Assembly (NCBI GenBank): GCA_015179125.1
Contig: WHVA01000160.1
Coordinates: 1 to 64,000, forward strand
DNA: 64,000 nt
From: Gautieria morchelliformis
Lineage: Eukaryota; Basidiomycota; Agaricomycetes; Gomphales; Gomphaceae
Direction: 5' to 3'
The notes beneath the pieces were generated by a model. The model was not told the origin of the DNA. It was given only the letters and a program-made list of their open reading frames with translations, and searched no databases. Positions 33,253 to 43,998 of this stretch are shown here, in pieces. A program made the position numbers and the translations under genes. Each line of letters begins with the position of its first letter. Within the stretch, counting starts at the first letter, position 1.

Positions 33253-36200
33253 TTTTTTTTTTCTTATTTTTTTTCATCATTTTATTCGACCTTGGGCCGG
33301 GCCCATGGTGGTCGCTACACGAATTGTACTTAAAACGGGTGGGCCTTTCCCCTCTCTCCCTGGGACTCCCATACCCTCTGCGTCCCCGAGTGAGCAGATG
33401 CACCGACGACCAGCCCTTTGCCCCCCACCAGCCCGGCTCCCAGAGCCGTTTACTGCTCCACTCTTGGCGGGGTAAGTACACACTCTCTCCGTTTGGGTGT
33501 TCACCAGCGTGGTGGGTCAGGCTGTATAAGTGCTCGGCTGCCGGAGCAGTCTAGCACAACGAGAGTGAGCACTGCAGTCGAAGATATCAAGGTCCAGTGG
33601 TCTTCATGGTCTTGCTGCGTCGAGTCGATACTCGCCATTGCACGAGCTGAAGGGGGATTGGCATGATGTGATATATTAGGATATTGTGGAGCATGGTGTA
33701 TTTGTATACTTGGCGCGGTGAGTGAAGCGGCCTCGTGCGCCTCAGCCGCATGTCCTTCGCATGCATCCATCACACGTCCCTGTCTGGCAGAGTGAAGTGT
33801 CGTTTGAGCTAAGAGGGAGGGGGGACACATCACCAAAGGTGCCTTTCAGGCATTCTGTAGCGGCCACAAATCTCAGCAGTGCCAGCATGGAGTCTGGCTT
33901 CCCCAGCAGTTCCTTAATAGATGCAGCTTTTCGCCCCAGTTTCCTCCTTAAGCTGTGTCTCACATGCTCATGCGCCCGGCACTCGAAGAGGTAGTGGTGG
34001 GTGGACTCGTTGGCCCTGGAGCAGGCCGGGCACAGCGGGGAGGGTGCGCGCTTGATCCTATACAGGTGCCTGTTGAGCGGCGCATGTCCCGTCCTCAGCT
34101 GCGTGATAAGGCTACTCTGCGCCCTTGTGAGGATTGCTGTGTCACCGATGTAGGTCCGTGATGGCAGCCTATCGTCAATCTTGCGAAGCCGCACATAGCG
34201 AGGGGACTGCTGCCGTTGCATCCTCCAGCTCCTTCTCACCTCTGCCCTGAACACTTGCCGTGCAGAAGACAGGCTGTGCGGTAGCTGGTCAGCTTCCAGA
34301 AGGGGCGGGAGATCACTCATCTGGCTGCTATCTCCCGCTGCTGCCTTTTTAGCCTCGCCATCCGCTTCTTCATTGCCCCTGACCTCATCATGGCCCAAGA
34401 TCCATGATATCGTCAGGTTCACCCGCCGCCTCTGGGACAGCGCCACTACCCTGCAGGCAAGGTCGTGGATGTGCCCCACGATGTACTGCGCTGGCCTCGG
34501 CCTGAGGTGTGTGATGGCCTGTATGACCCCCTGGTTGTTGAGGAGGACAGTCGCCCTCTTGATTTGTTTCTCACGCTGCAATAGTTCCAGCCCCAGGACG
34601 ACTCCGATCGCTTCTGCTTCATACATGGTTTGCTCGTCCCGCGTCCCCAGATGGTATCTCAGGCCTGCCACCTTTCTCTCGCCCCTGTATAGCACCGCCA
34701 CCGTGCCAGCTCCACCTTCCGTCCTGGAGCCGTCTGTGAACACCTTGGCGTCTGCTGTGTCGGCAGCCTCGTCTTCCTTGGATTCCTCCCTCGAGTCCGC
34801 TATGTTGGTCAAGTATGGCCGCAGCGCGTCGGGCGCATGTGTGTAAGGCACAATTTCTTCATACCTGTCCGGCTCGAGGTTGTAGGAGTGGGCCAGCACG
34901 TGAAGAGGGGACGGATGCCTCTTTACCAGCCAGCGGGCACACGTGCGTAATGGGCGGTGCAGGGGGTGAGTTTTGGGGAGAGCCACCATGCGGCTAATCA
35001 CCTTGAAGCAGACTCCGAGGAGAAGTAGCTCTATGGGAAGCACGTTGCCATGGACCTCAAGGACATCACTGGCTATTGTCCGCATTGCCCCGGTGATGGC
35101 TAAGGTAGCCAGCCGCTGTACCGACGTCAGTCTACGTACCACTCCCACTGACCCCAAGGCCCTCTTCTTCCCCTCCCTCCTCTGGACTGGTGTGTACCAT
35201 ACATCTGCTGCATAAGTAAACTTAGGGATAGTGACCGCACAATATAGCTGCCTCATGTATGTTGCTCGGACTCCTGTTGAGGGCTTAGTGAGTCTGTGAG
35301 CCAGAAGAGTCCACTTTACTGCCTTCGTTACAGCCTTCTCCCCTTGTACATTCCATCTCAGCTCCTCGTCCAAGAACACCCCTAGGAATTTATGTTCCGT
35401 TGAGTGCGGGATGGCTGCGCCCTCATACATGAAGTCCGGCCTCGGTTCACGCATGGTTTTGCCTGGCCTGGCGGGGTCCGGGACTCTGCGGCGCGAGAAG
35501 CCTATCATCACAAACTTCGATTTTTCAAACCTGGACAGGTGAGTTTGGGTCCACTCATTTCCCCCCCATCTTTGAGCAGCATTTCCCTGATGCTCTCGTG
35601 CGCCTCCTCATATATATCTCCCTCTGCATACAGGTTAGCATCGTCCACATAGGCCACCGCGGCTTGTCCCTGCCCTGTGGCTACCTCCACCAAGTCTGTG
35701 TTGTAGAAGAGGTAGATAATCATGGACCCTGTCCTATACCATTGTCTATAGCCACCCAGCCCAAAAGGAAGTCGTCAAACTTTAGCATGGTGCGCCTGCC
35801 GGCCAGCATTCGGTCAACGAATTGCACATACTCCTCTGGAATCCTCCGTTTCCTCATGTTGTGCAACAGGCGGTCAGTGATGGCATTTGGGAATGTGCCC
35901 TCAATGTCTAAAAAGAGCATTATGGCCACCTTCTTTCTTCTCCATGCCCCTTTTATCTTGTTGATTATCAGGTGCAGGGAGTCGGTTGTAGTCCTGCCGG
36001 GCCTCCCCCCGAAGTGAGCAGCTGGCAGGAGATGGTACCGTTCTGCCATGTACATCATGTCTTCTGCCACTATTGCAGTGAGGAGCTTCCCGGTCGTGTT
36101 GAGGAGAGCTATGGGGTGGTATGACTTCGGTACATCGTAGGTTGCCTTGCCCGGCTTTCGCAGCACCACAGTGATCCAGGACTTCCAACTGTCGCTGAAC

Positions 36201-36425
36201 GTGTTTAGCACGAACATGGCCCGGAAGATGCAGAGGAGATACTCAGCGAGCAGATCAGCCGTCTCCTTCAAGACCACATTGGGTATTCCATCGTTGCCCG
36301 GGGCCTTGTGAGGCTTCAGCTTGCCCAGCTGACGCCTGAGTTGCCCCTCGTGCAGCTGGAAGTGGTGGTTGACTCGCTTTGGGTATTTGAAGGCTGGCGG
36401 CACCTGAGACTCAGTCAGAGAGAAG
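33253..36425 (-). mobile_element. LINE copy C, 5'-truncated
   Basis: On the minus strand the element begins inside the reverse transcriptase and ends in a broken A tract (plus-strand T-rich run 33253-33274) preceded by AATAAAATG. There is no endonuclease or ORF1, as usual for 5'-truncated LINEs. No target-site duplication could be recognised. The 5' end near 36425 falls where the R90 dispersed repeat (36430-36520) stops. Confidence 0.75.
33742..36415 (-). pseudogene. LINE copy C ORF2 remnant (reverse transcriptase-RNase H)
   Basis: Reverse transcriptase motifs: KAPGNDGIPNVVLKE, LDIEGTFPN, GRPGRTTTDSLH, then a break, AYVDDANLY, a second break, EHKFLGVFLDEELRW. RNase H follows: VFTDGSRTEGGAG, TMYEAEAIG, LLNNQGVI, GNEEADGEAKKAA, and a final CPACSRANESTHHYLFEC finger. 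First break near 35722: about eight bases are lost inside the GQGDPLS motif. Second near 35570: a length change in a run of seven G. The RNase H residue that is Asp in copies A and B (DNQ/DSQ) is Asn here. The remaining 589-codon frame (35511-33742) is open. Terminal stop 33742. Confidence 0.8.
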
Positions 36426-36429
36426 CAGA

Positions 36430-36520
36430 TGTTGAATTTCAAGGTGAAGGTACACACAAATGACCCCTTGGGACGGTTCCCGCTGTTAGGCTCACAAAGG
36501 AGTGCGTTTAGGTTTCGATG
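36430..36520 (-). repeat. R90 dispersed repeat, copy 1
   Basis: About 97 bp on the minus strand (roughly 36425-36520) match 38111-38207 on the plus strand at about 80% identity, including the coding-like string CEPxxxNxxKGSFVCTxTL. Both copies keep this reading frame, so they may derive from a coding exon of an unrecognised gene or element. The 5' end of LINE copy C abuts this copy. Confidence 0.6.
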
Positions 36521-36524
36521 CATG

Positions 36525-37180
36525 TGAGTATGCTATGAGGATGTGGTCCAATGTCATTCAGCACGTGTTGAAACCCCACAACACGTTGCCAAGCCAGTTA
36601 TGAGGATATTGAAAGTGGTCTGCATCGAGCGAGGGAAGATGGAGAGCAGATAATCCAAGAAGAAGACCATCGAGGAGGAAGTTGAAGAAGAGCAGAAGCA
36701 GGCACAGGGGAAAGCTCCTGGAAAACTGTATGGCAGGAGCTTAATGGATGAGCTAGAAGCACGCCAGCAGAAGATGAAATCAAAACAATGGTGTGTTCTG
36801 ATGTCGCATGGTCAGATCCATTGCTCAAGTACTCTGATAGATCCTACCACACTGCAGGATCATCCTGTATGACAGGCCTTTGGTCATCGGCCATTGTTGA
36901 TGCACAGAAATTCTTCTTGTCCCGAACCTCTGCTTGACTTTTCAGGTGAAGAACATGTCAGTCCTGGAGCTGGGAACAATTCTTTCTTCTTTCTATGTCC
37001 CTGTACGACAGCCACATGCCCATGACCCTACGTTCCCTGCGTGCAGGTAATCAGAATAGTAAGGAACCGCGCGACCAAGGTCGAGCACAGCATACCTTGG
37101 GCCCTGGCCTAGTGTCGTCGCACGGAATGTGTCGAGGAGGTAGTTCGCGGTGATCCACCCATAGACACCTGTTCAGTATG
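36525..37180. other. coding-like remnant, unrecognised
   Basis: One plus-strand frame reads EEEQKQAQGKAPGKLYGRSL and goes on MDELEARQQKMKSKQ, followed by stops. The charged, Lys/Glu-rich composition looks like a former exon. No family is named, and there is no complete gene here. Confidence 0.3.
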
Positions 37181-37269
37181 TTGTCAGCTCAGCGCACCCA
37201 CTGCATGTGCATGTGCATGTGCATAGGGGGCATGACTTACACTTGAAAAATGGAATGCGTTTAAGCGGA

Positions 37270-37595
37270 GAGACACTATGAATGGATGTCCAATCCCCGA
37301 AAACCAAAAAAAAAAAACACACACACAGAAGAAAAATGAGGGCCGCTCCTTGTCATTGAAGGGATCAGTCAGACGAGATGACATGGACTGACAGGATTAC
37401 TCACAACAGTGTCATGAATGCATATGTAATCCCCGAAAAAAAAAAAACTCCGGTTGGTGCAAAGAACCCGATTAATCGGACGCACCGTATGAATGGATAT
37501 GTAATCCCAAAAAAAAACCTGTTCGGTTGCTGTAAGGAATCCAATTAAACGGAGAACCAACACGGACTGACAGGATTACTCACAACAGTGTCCGT
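37270..37595 (+). repeat. degenerate tandem repeat cluster
   Basis: A motif like ATGAATGSATATGTAATCCC followed by an A-rich tract recurs near 37275, 37413 and 37489. The string GGACTGACAGGATTACTCAC with flanking bases (about 33 bp) occurs at 37381-37413 and 37560-37592, 179 bp apart. Units of about 75 bp have diverged. It resembles a small local satellite. Confidence 0.6.
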
Positions 37596-39685
37596 GGACG
37601 ACGGTCACATGACAATACCGTACAACAGTGGGAGCAAGTAACCTGATTAACCGGACCGCCTCCACTGTGCGTGGCTTCAGTTTGTGGGGCTTCATATACC
37701 TGTGATAAACCTTGTAGAACTTGTTGATTGGATAGGACTGGAAAGGGAGCCTCATTGGCCAGGAAAAACACAGATGTGGCAGGGGGGAGGTGACCGGGTT
37801 TCTATATGAATCATCGCTTCGAAGCTAGGGTTGAAGTAAGGAATGGAGGTCAAGAAGCTGAGGCAGGTCGCCTACAATGTACTGATTCATTTCTTCGAAA
37901 ATATCGTTGGCCTCAGCATGCTCTTGCTGACGTGGGCGGTCCAGATAGACCAAACAGGAAACATACTTTTGCCAGTTTTACACCATCTTTTCCAGATTTT
38001 CAAGCCATGTCATTCCCATATTCCACAGTGAACGAATAAATCTGACGGAGGGGAAGGCGCACGAGTGTGCGAGACAGAACACCACATCACAGCTAGTGTC
38101 GTCATAGGCATCGACACCTAAATGCACGCCTTTGTGAGCCTACCTGCGCGAACCATGCCAAAGGCTCATTTGTGTGTACCTTGACCTTGAACTTCAGCAT
38201 CTGGTCCACCACACAGCAGTGGACAGGGCTGTCATGGACAATGCCTCTCCTGCTCCGATCCGCCCGCCTGCAGGCGTAGGATGGTTGGCAGACGCAGATG
38301 CAGATGGGGGCATTGGACACGTATCTTCGAACTCCTTAGTGGAGTCTTAGGACATGGATGTTGACGTGCATATGACAGACCACGCTAGTGGGCCATGCAC
38401 ACGGAGGTAAAATCTTGGTAAGCAAATGGTGCAACACAGATGTAAAGCAGAGGGCGAGCCAATAGCCCATGACAGGAGTGCATACTAACGACTGTGTCAG
38501 CTGTCAGCCAATAACATTTCATGGACAACATCACATGCCACCAAAACAGAGGAAAACATATGCAAACCCCTGCTACACCCAATCACATGAATGCTTAGTA
38601 ACCCTTGTCTGACATGATGGCCAATGAAAGGGCAACAATCCCATGTCTCACAATGTCACATGGGTGGAAAACACGGTAAAACACAGGAAAAGCAATGCAA
38701 ATGAAATGGTGTTGTATGCTTAATAGAAGACTAATACTCTGTTCCTATATTACCAATCCTTCGAGCTGATACTGTGCCGATGCTGTGCTGGTGCACCAGC
38801 ATCCCTGAGTCGAGGGACTTCTCGAACTCCCTGTTATATGCATGCCGGCTCGTCCTCAGCTGACTCATCATTCATATGACTCACAGGCCTCTCCTCGTTC
38901 CACAACGATTTCACATGCCACCCATCTTCCTCAATGATTTCGGACATTGAGGATGCTGCCTTGGCTGGGAATAGATTCTTCTGGGATTGTGAGGGGATGT
39001 TTTGATACGAGCGTTCCATTTTTCTGAGTCCCGCTTTCGATCTTCGCCTAGAATCTTCCTTTCTACTTTTTCGAGTTTGGCGTTCATCTCGCTTTCATTT
39101 TGTCATTGCCTGGATTCCTAGTCACGGCCAGGCTGCTGCCTCTGCATTGTGGTTTCTCGTTTGGTCAGATTTAGATTGCCCTCAGTGTTTGGTGTTTAAG
39201 GACTTGTGCATTGAAGGGTTATGAGTGGAAGTAGGTAGTTTGGGGCTAACGGTAGGATGGATTGACAACGTGGGTTGTCGAGTGGGGTGGAGCGGAGTAA
39301 GGGGTGCAGACTGGTTTGACCGGAGCTAAGTATATGCTCACACACACACAGTCTCTCTCTCTCTCGCCCTCTCTTTTACATTTTGGTGCGGCGCTGAGCG
39401 ACCACTTACACGGAGAGGAGGGTCGCAGGACGTCCATTGAAGGGATGTAGTATGTAGGACGTTACAAGCTTTGCGGACCCTATATTCTACCCTTTCTACA
39501 CACCCACCTGGCGCGCTATCCGCTATTGACGGTCCTTGCTGTGTGGCCTCGTCCATCTCTTCCTGGGATGGTAATCACTTTCCTGTGGGGCGCTTGAATT
39601 GTTTTCTGTGCTGGCATTTTCACTCATGCCGCATCGTGCCAGGGTTTCGTGCAGCAGGTGGTTTTTTGCGACATATGAACAAGTG
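37596..39685. other. no supported gene; R90 copy and a microsatellite inside
   Basis: Frames are short. The stretch contains R90 copy 2 (38111-38207) and a (CA)n(CT)n microsatellite near 39341-39373. A minus-strand frame at 38834-39019 (Ser/Glu-rich) is not recognisable. Confidence 0.4.
38111..38207 (+). repeat. R90 dispersed repeat, copy 2
   Basis: Counterpart of 36430-36520 in opposite orientation, about 80% identical. Its frame reads CEPTCANHAKGSFVCTLTLN and runs on into IWSTTQQWT before losing sense. Confidence 0.6.
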
Positions 39686-40140
39686 GCCGGGTGCACTTCC
39701 TTCATTACCCATGCCCTGAAGCCTATGGCAAACATCTCGGTAAGATATGCTCTGGCACTCCCAACCGACTAATCAGCTTGTGTTTCTATGACGGGAGCCG
39801 CTCTTGTTTGTTTCTTCCTAGAGATGTTCTTATCCTTTGTCCCATCACAAAATCTGAAAATACTCGTTCCCGCCAAGGATCACAGGTTACGGGGCGTATA
39901 CGTTACAGGTATGGTGGTCCTTCTGATCTGCAGCTCTCTCGTCGGTGCACTTAACTCCACCACGCTTCCACCGCGGCCCTGCCATGGAGCTCTCCTGAAT
40001 TTATCGGCATCGGATTCTTATCGTTCATCAGCATTGTGCTGACAGAGATGTTGGGTCTGCCTTCAATTCTAAAGAATATCAGTATTCTCGTTGGCTTGGC
40101 TGCGGGTGTACTGTTGCGAGTGCAACTGGCTACATCGATG
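39686..40140 (+). pseudogene. purine permease (NAT/NCS2, UapA/UapC-like) relic, copy 1
   Basis: Segments match fungal xanthine/uric acid permeases in order: HYPCPEAYGKHL (donor GGTAAG after it), SMTGAALVCFFLEMFLSFVP, TGMVVLLICSSLVGA, then PWSSPEFIGIGFLSFISIVL, LKNISILVGLAAG and ATGYIDG. These correspond to middle transmembrane helices of a proton-coupled nucleobase transporter of the plasma membrane. Frame changes occur between blocks (one about 40128), and the gene ends abruptly at 40140, where the R350 repeat begins. N- and C-terminal thirds are missing. A second relic of the same family lies inverted at 48.1-48.3 kb. Confidence 0.65.
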
Positions 40141-40504
40141 GTCTCTGCGCTTGCGATTAACAAATATATGGCTCGTTTTCAGCCTAGGCGCCATGCCCAT
40201 GGTGATACCCATACCCATGTGTCCATATCCGAGAGCGCAACGGTTTCCATCTCTTTTCAATGTGAAAAGAGAAGACGGTGGCGACGACGACCATGATATC
40301 CTCTTCACAGGGGGCTTATGGGCCAGGCGTATGACGAGGTAGGGTGGTAGGATGGACTGGTGCCCCAAGTAAGGTGGAAATATGAGGCTGGGTATGTGGT
40401 GACAGACGCGCTGATCATGAGGAGGTTGCAGAATCCTGTTGAAGGTGGTTGTACCAGATTCTGCAGCAGCCACTCAGGTAAGTCGAGCAAAATTGTTTCA
40501 TTGG
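40141..40504 (+). repeat. R350 dispersed repeat, copy 1
   Basis: About 360 bp matching 46170-46540 in inverted orientation, from TCTCTGCGCTTGCGATTA at the left to TGTTTCATTGGGG at the right. It interrupts the permease relic directly after the codons for GYIDG. No terminal inverted repeat was recognised. Coding potential is doubtful. Confidence 0.65.
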
Positions 40505-40738
40505 GGATTTCGACGTTCCTGTATGGATTATGTTAAATATGTATCTGATTCTCCTTTTTTTCTTTACCTTGCAGCCTGAGATAAAGATACTTCTTCGTTA
40601 TAGGCCGAGATTTATATATTTGGCTACTATGTGAAGTTGGGGACCGGCGCAAAAGCGCCGCTACAGGATATAGGTATGAATTTGCATAGTCTAGGCGTCG
40701 CGTACGCGAGACCCTGTCACTCCACTCCGTCTACATGA

Positions 40739-41793
40739 TCAATATCGTTTTTCTGGCATCAGAACTAAGTCATGGCTCCCACTCCTACTGTCCTGATCAA
40801 CCCACTGGGACCAGACCAAGCGCAGGTCGTATACGAAGGTGAGAACGTAGAATGTAAATCCAAATGCAACGACCCATTCCAGAACAGCTACATAGGAAGG
40901 GCGAGATGAAGCAATCAGCCAATGGAGGATAAACATGACATAGCACAAAAGCATGGATATGATTGTACAACTCACCTGCAGCGTTGTTCCTGGTACCAAG
41001 TGTCACCCCAAACGCAATGGCCAGTATGATCAAAATGAACACGATGATTGTCTTTGCGATGTAAGAGCGTCGGAGTCGGGGGAAGTACGTGTAATGTTTA
41101 TTAAGCCAGCGAAACTGAAATGGCAACTATCAGATGATGGACAGCGAAGTATGCATTAGGAACACGGACTTCAAGTACCGAAAATATTGCCGATAAGGCA
41201 ACTCCAAGGACAAAGATTAACTGTGTACAGTTGTCACATCAAGATAGCATTCGACAAAGGAATGAACACACGGAGCGAGCATTGACCACGTACCAAAAAC
41301 ACACGATGGAGTTTATTGTGCCTCTTGGTATCGAATATTGATAGTAGAATCAGTCCCACCCCTCCAAGTAAAGCGCCGCATATTGCAAGCCAAGCGAATA
41401 CCTTCTCTCGTCTACGCATATTACATGGCATCCTGCCGACATGACGCAGCCTTCGCTCCATAGCGAACGAGAGGACGAAGCTCGAAGCCGTAATCACACA
41501 GACGGGGATGAAGAGCGGCTTTAGGATATCTGCAGCGATGTCTGATATGACTAGGACATGATGAGTGTTAGAACAGTGCGGAAGCGCAGTCATATGCATT
41601 CATACACGGAATACTGTCGTCCTGTGATGTATAGTGCGGTCTTCCTTGAGCTGCCCATGTGATGATCATCGCCAATAATCCGCCTCCGCCCTTTTCAGCC
41701 ACGTGCTTGTAAGTGAACCAGGGATTGCGACGTACCAAACCAGATACCAGCACCTATGAGGGGGACAAGAAACTGATGATGCTCTTGAGCCAT
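40739..41793 (-). CDS. Frag1/DRAM/Sfk1-family membrane protein
   Basis: Six exons on the minus strand: 41793-41736, 41683-41606, 41550-41294, 41220-41170, 41114-40976, 40887-40739. All five introns (52-88 nt) are GT...AG and all phases join, giving 243 codons and a stop at 40741-40739. The product starts MAQEHHQFLVPLIGAGIWFG, then TWAAQGRPHY, ISDIAADILKPLF, ERRLRHVGRM, GLILLSIFDTKRH, LGVALSAIFSVLE, FRWLNKHY, ILIILAIAFGV and VLEWVVAFGFTFYVLTF. The ISD-xxA-x-x-LKPLF, S-I-F-D-T-K-R-H and EW-x-x-x-F-x-FTFY motifs and five to six transmembrane helices are those of the Frag1/DRAM/Sfk1 family. Yeast Sfk1 works with the PI4-kinase at the plasma membrane; DRAM proteins are linked to lysosomes and autophagy. 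It is the one apparently intact host gene in the window. Confidence 0.8.
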
Positions 41794-42109
41794 GGACTGT
41801 TGTTGGGGAAGAAGTTAATGTAAGGGCTCGAAACCAGGTGCCACGGTAGCCACAGTACTTTGTACCATGATGGAGTTGGCATGATGTCATGCACTGGAGT
41901 ACCGGCTCCACTTGGTGGGTCAGCTTAGCAGTTCTGGGGGGGTTTGAAAGCCGCCGCCGCCGCCGGGCGTCACCGAGTTACCCCATAGGACAGCACGAAG
42001 CAGGGGTGACGTACACCCGATCGCTTCGCGTCGACAACGTGAGCACGTGACGTGGAGCCCAACTCCGCGACTTTGATTAACTTTTTTTTGGTGCAGGCTA
42101 CTCACTCAA

Positions 42110-42602
42110 ATTGCCAACGTAGCGACACCCTGGCACTGAAGGCGAGGGCAGAATCCCCAGAAGAACCACTGTGGGAAGATGTTAGCGACGAGGAGGAAGG
42201 GAGCCACGGTCTCCCGCTCGGCGCTGGGCCTGAGCATGAGGGCGGGGTGAAATGGAGCTAACCTGAAAGGACACGACCGCCAAACACATGACACTCAATC
42301 CGACCATGCTGAGAACGTTTTACGACGGGATACCCGAGTAGAAGAATCCTATAGAGGGGTCAGGACTCAGCGGGTTCGGGGGGAATAGAGGAAGAGACGG
42401 ACCGATGTCGAGAACGGTGAGCCAGACGAGGGCGGTGGAGGTGAAGATCCAGGCGATGACGCCTGCGGAGTAGATGCGGCCCATGGTCGAGTTGAAGAGG
42501 TCCCGTTGGATGGACTCAGCTGAGGAGCATGGATCAGCACGGCGCCAGAGCACTCGCGGGAGGGGAGGGCTTACAGTGCGTATCATAGGTGATGTTCACC
42601 AT
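42110..42602 (-). pseudogene. ammonium transporter (AMT/MEP) 5' fragment
   Basis: Minus-strand exons 42602-42575, 42519-42403, 42348-42263 and from 42168, with GT...AG introns of 54-94 nt, read MVNITYDTH, AWIFTSTALVWLTVLDIGFF, YSG, then NVLSMVGLSVMCLAVVSFQ and WFFWGF. This is the start of fungal MEP/AMT ammonium transporters (T-A-L-V-W-L ... G-F-F-Y-S-G ... ALSM ... VVSFQWFFWG-x-S). A TAA replaces the residues between YSGIPS and NVLSM, a base is gained after WGF, and everything beyond the second helix is missing. It lies upstream of the Frag1/Sfk1 gene on the same strand but is not part of it. Confidence 0.65.
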
Positions 42603-43998
42603 GGTGGGCTGGGTGGGGGACACGAGATTTTAGACGGCTAAGACAAAGGATGGTGGTAAGGGAGTGCGTGGGGGATGCAATCGCCCAACCCTGGCTGCCC
42701 GCGCCCGCCCCTCGGGGCCGCGCGGCGTGCCTGGGATTGCCGTCAGACGCATTTCATTTTCGCGCGGTCCCTGTCACACTTGGCAATCCATCCCCTACGG
42801 TTAGCGGGAGGCTATCGACAATGTCCCTCGCTGACTGTTATCGTCCCCGTTATCGGCCCCGACCGCCTATCATCCTCCCACGAGGTGGACATCCACCAAC
42901 CCCCCGCATGCAAGTTTCCTCCTATGTCGTCTCTCTACTCCGTGACAGGATCACTCCATCACGCCCTGCCCTACGTGTCACTGTCTAACAGCCTGGACCA
43001 CAAGGCACGGGTGATGTTCGCCTGCATTAATATGTCCGACATCAGAGGGAACGACGCAGCGCCAAGTAACTCTGCTTCGGAAGCGGGGCAAAATAATACT
43101 CTCTTGTCTGAGCTCGACGCAAGAGTTTTAGAGCAAAACGCCAAGTTTTGCTCTCAACCCTTTCTTCTCACCCGAGATAACACTGCGACCGGCGTACCGA
43201 CAGGGTACGCGCGAGCTCGGTCGCTCAAGGCTGTCCTGGTGGACGTTCCAAAATCGAGAAAGGCACAACCGTGTCGCCAACGTGTCCTGGGCGGTGTACG
43301 TAGTTAGCGGCGATGCGGTCGATCACACGCTTCGGTACATGTTCCTGCTTCACGGATATAGGTTCACGTCATACATTCACCTCATTCCCAGAAGGGCCCA
43401 CTTATTCCGATCGTCTTCTGCCATCACACGATAGTACAAAATATCTGCACTCCAAAGCAGCACCCCCGCGTTCGCATACCATGCCCAGGCAAACCTAGCA
43501 ACCCAGCACGCCGGCGTACGGTTGGTTTGTGGACATTGGATGCATAAATCCCACTACTGATTCAGTCCGCTGAAGCTCACACAATTACCGTGTGCATCTC
43601 AGTATGCAGCACTGAAACCACGTCCTATCCACGTATCCTGGACCTTTCCGGCACCCTGGGAATGCTTACTGCCTTCCGCAGCGTAACCATGCGGTGTCCC
43701 AAGCTCACAGGGTCCACGGGAGTCACTTCAGGTCACTACGTACGCTGTACTGAAGTCTGTGTACGCACCGCCACACCAAAGTAGCGCCATCCTGCAGAAG
43801 GGAGCAACGATTCACGATTCGTGGTTCCTTCCAGCCCAACATCTCCTTCGACGTCAACGGCTACTCCCACGTTCCCCTTGCCCGTGCCTGGTATCACAGT
43901 ACGGTGGTCACAAGTATAATACTATTATTCCGCCATTTATCCACTTATGCACCTATGTAATTCATCCCTAGTGTGCACCTGCCGTCCTTGCACCATGG
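42603..43998. other. no supported gene
   Basis: An open plus-strand frame (42675-43307) is Ser/Arg/Pro-rich and unrecognised. The first part would be the promoter side of the ammonium transporter fragment. No regulatory motif could be named. Confidence 0.4.

Noticed and set aside
42675-43307. Plus-strand 210-codon ORF as a gene
   Set aside because: Low-complexity Ser/Arg/Pro composition, no motif, and it lies in the likely promoter side of the ammonium transporter fragment.
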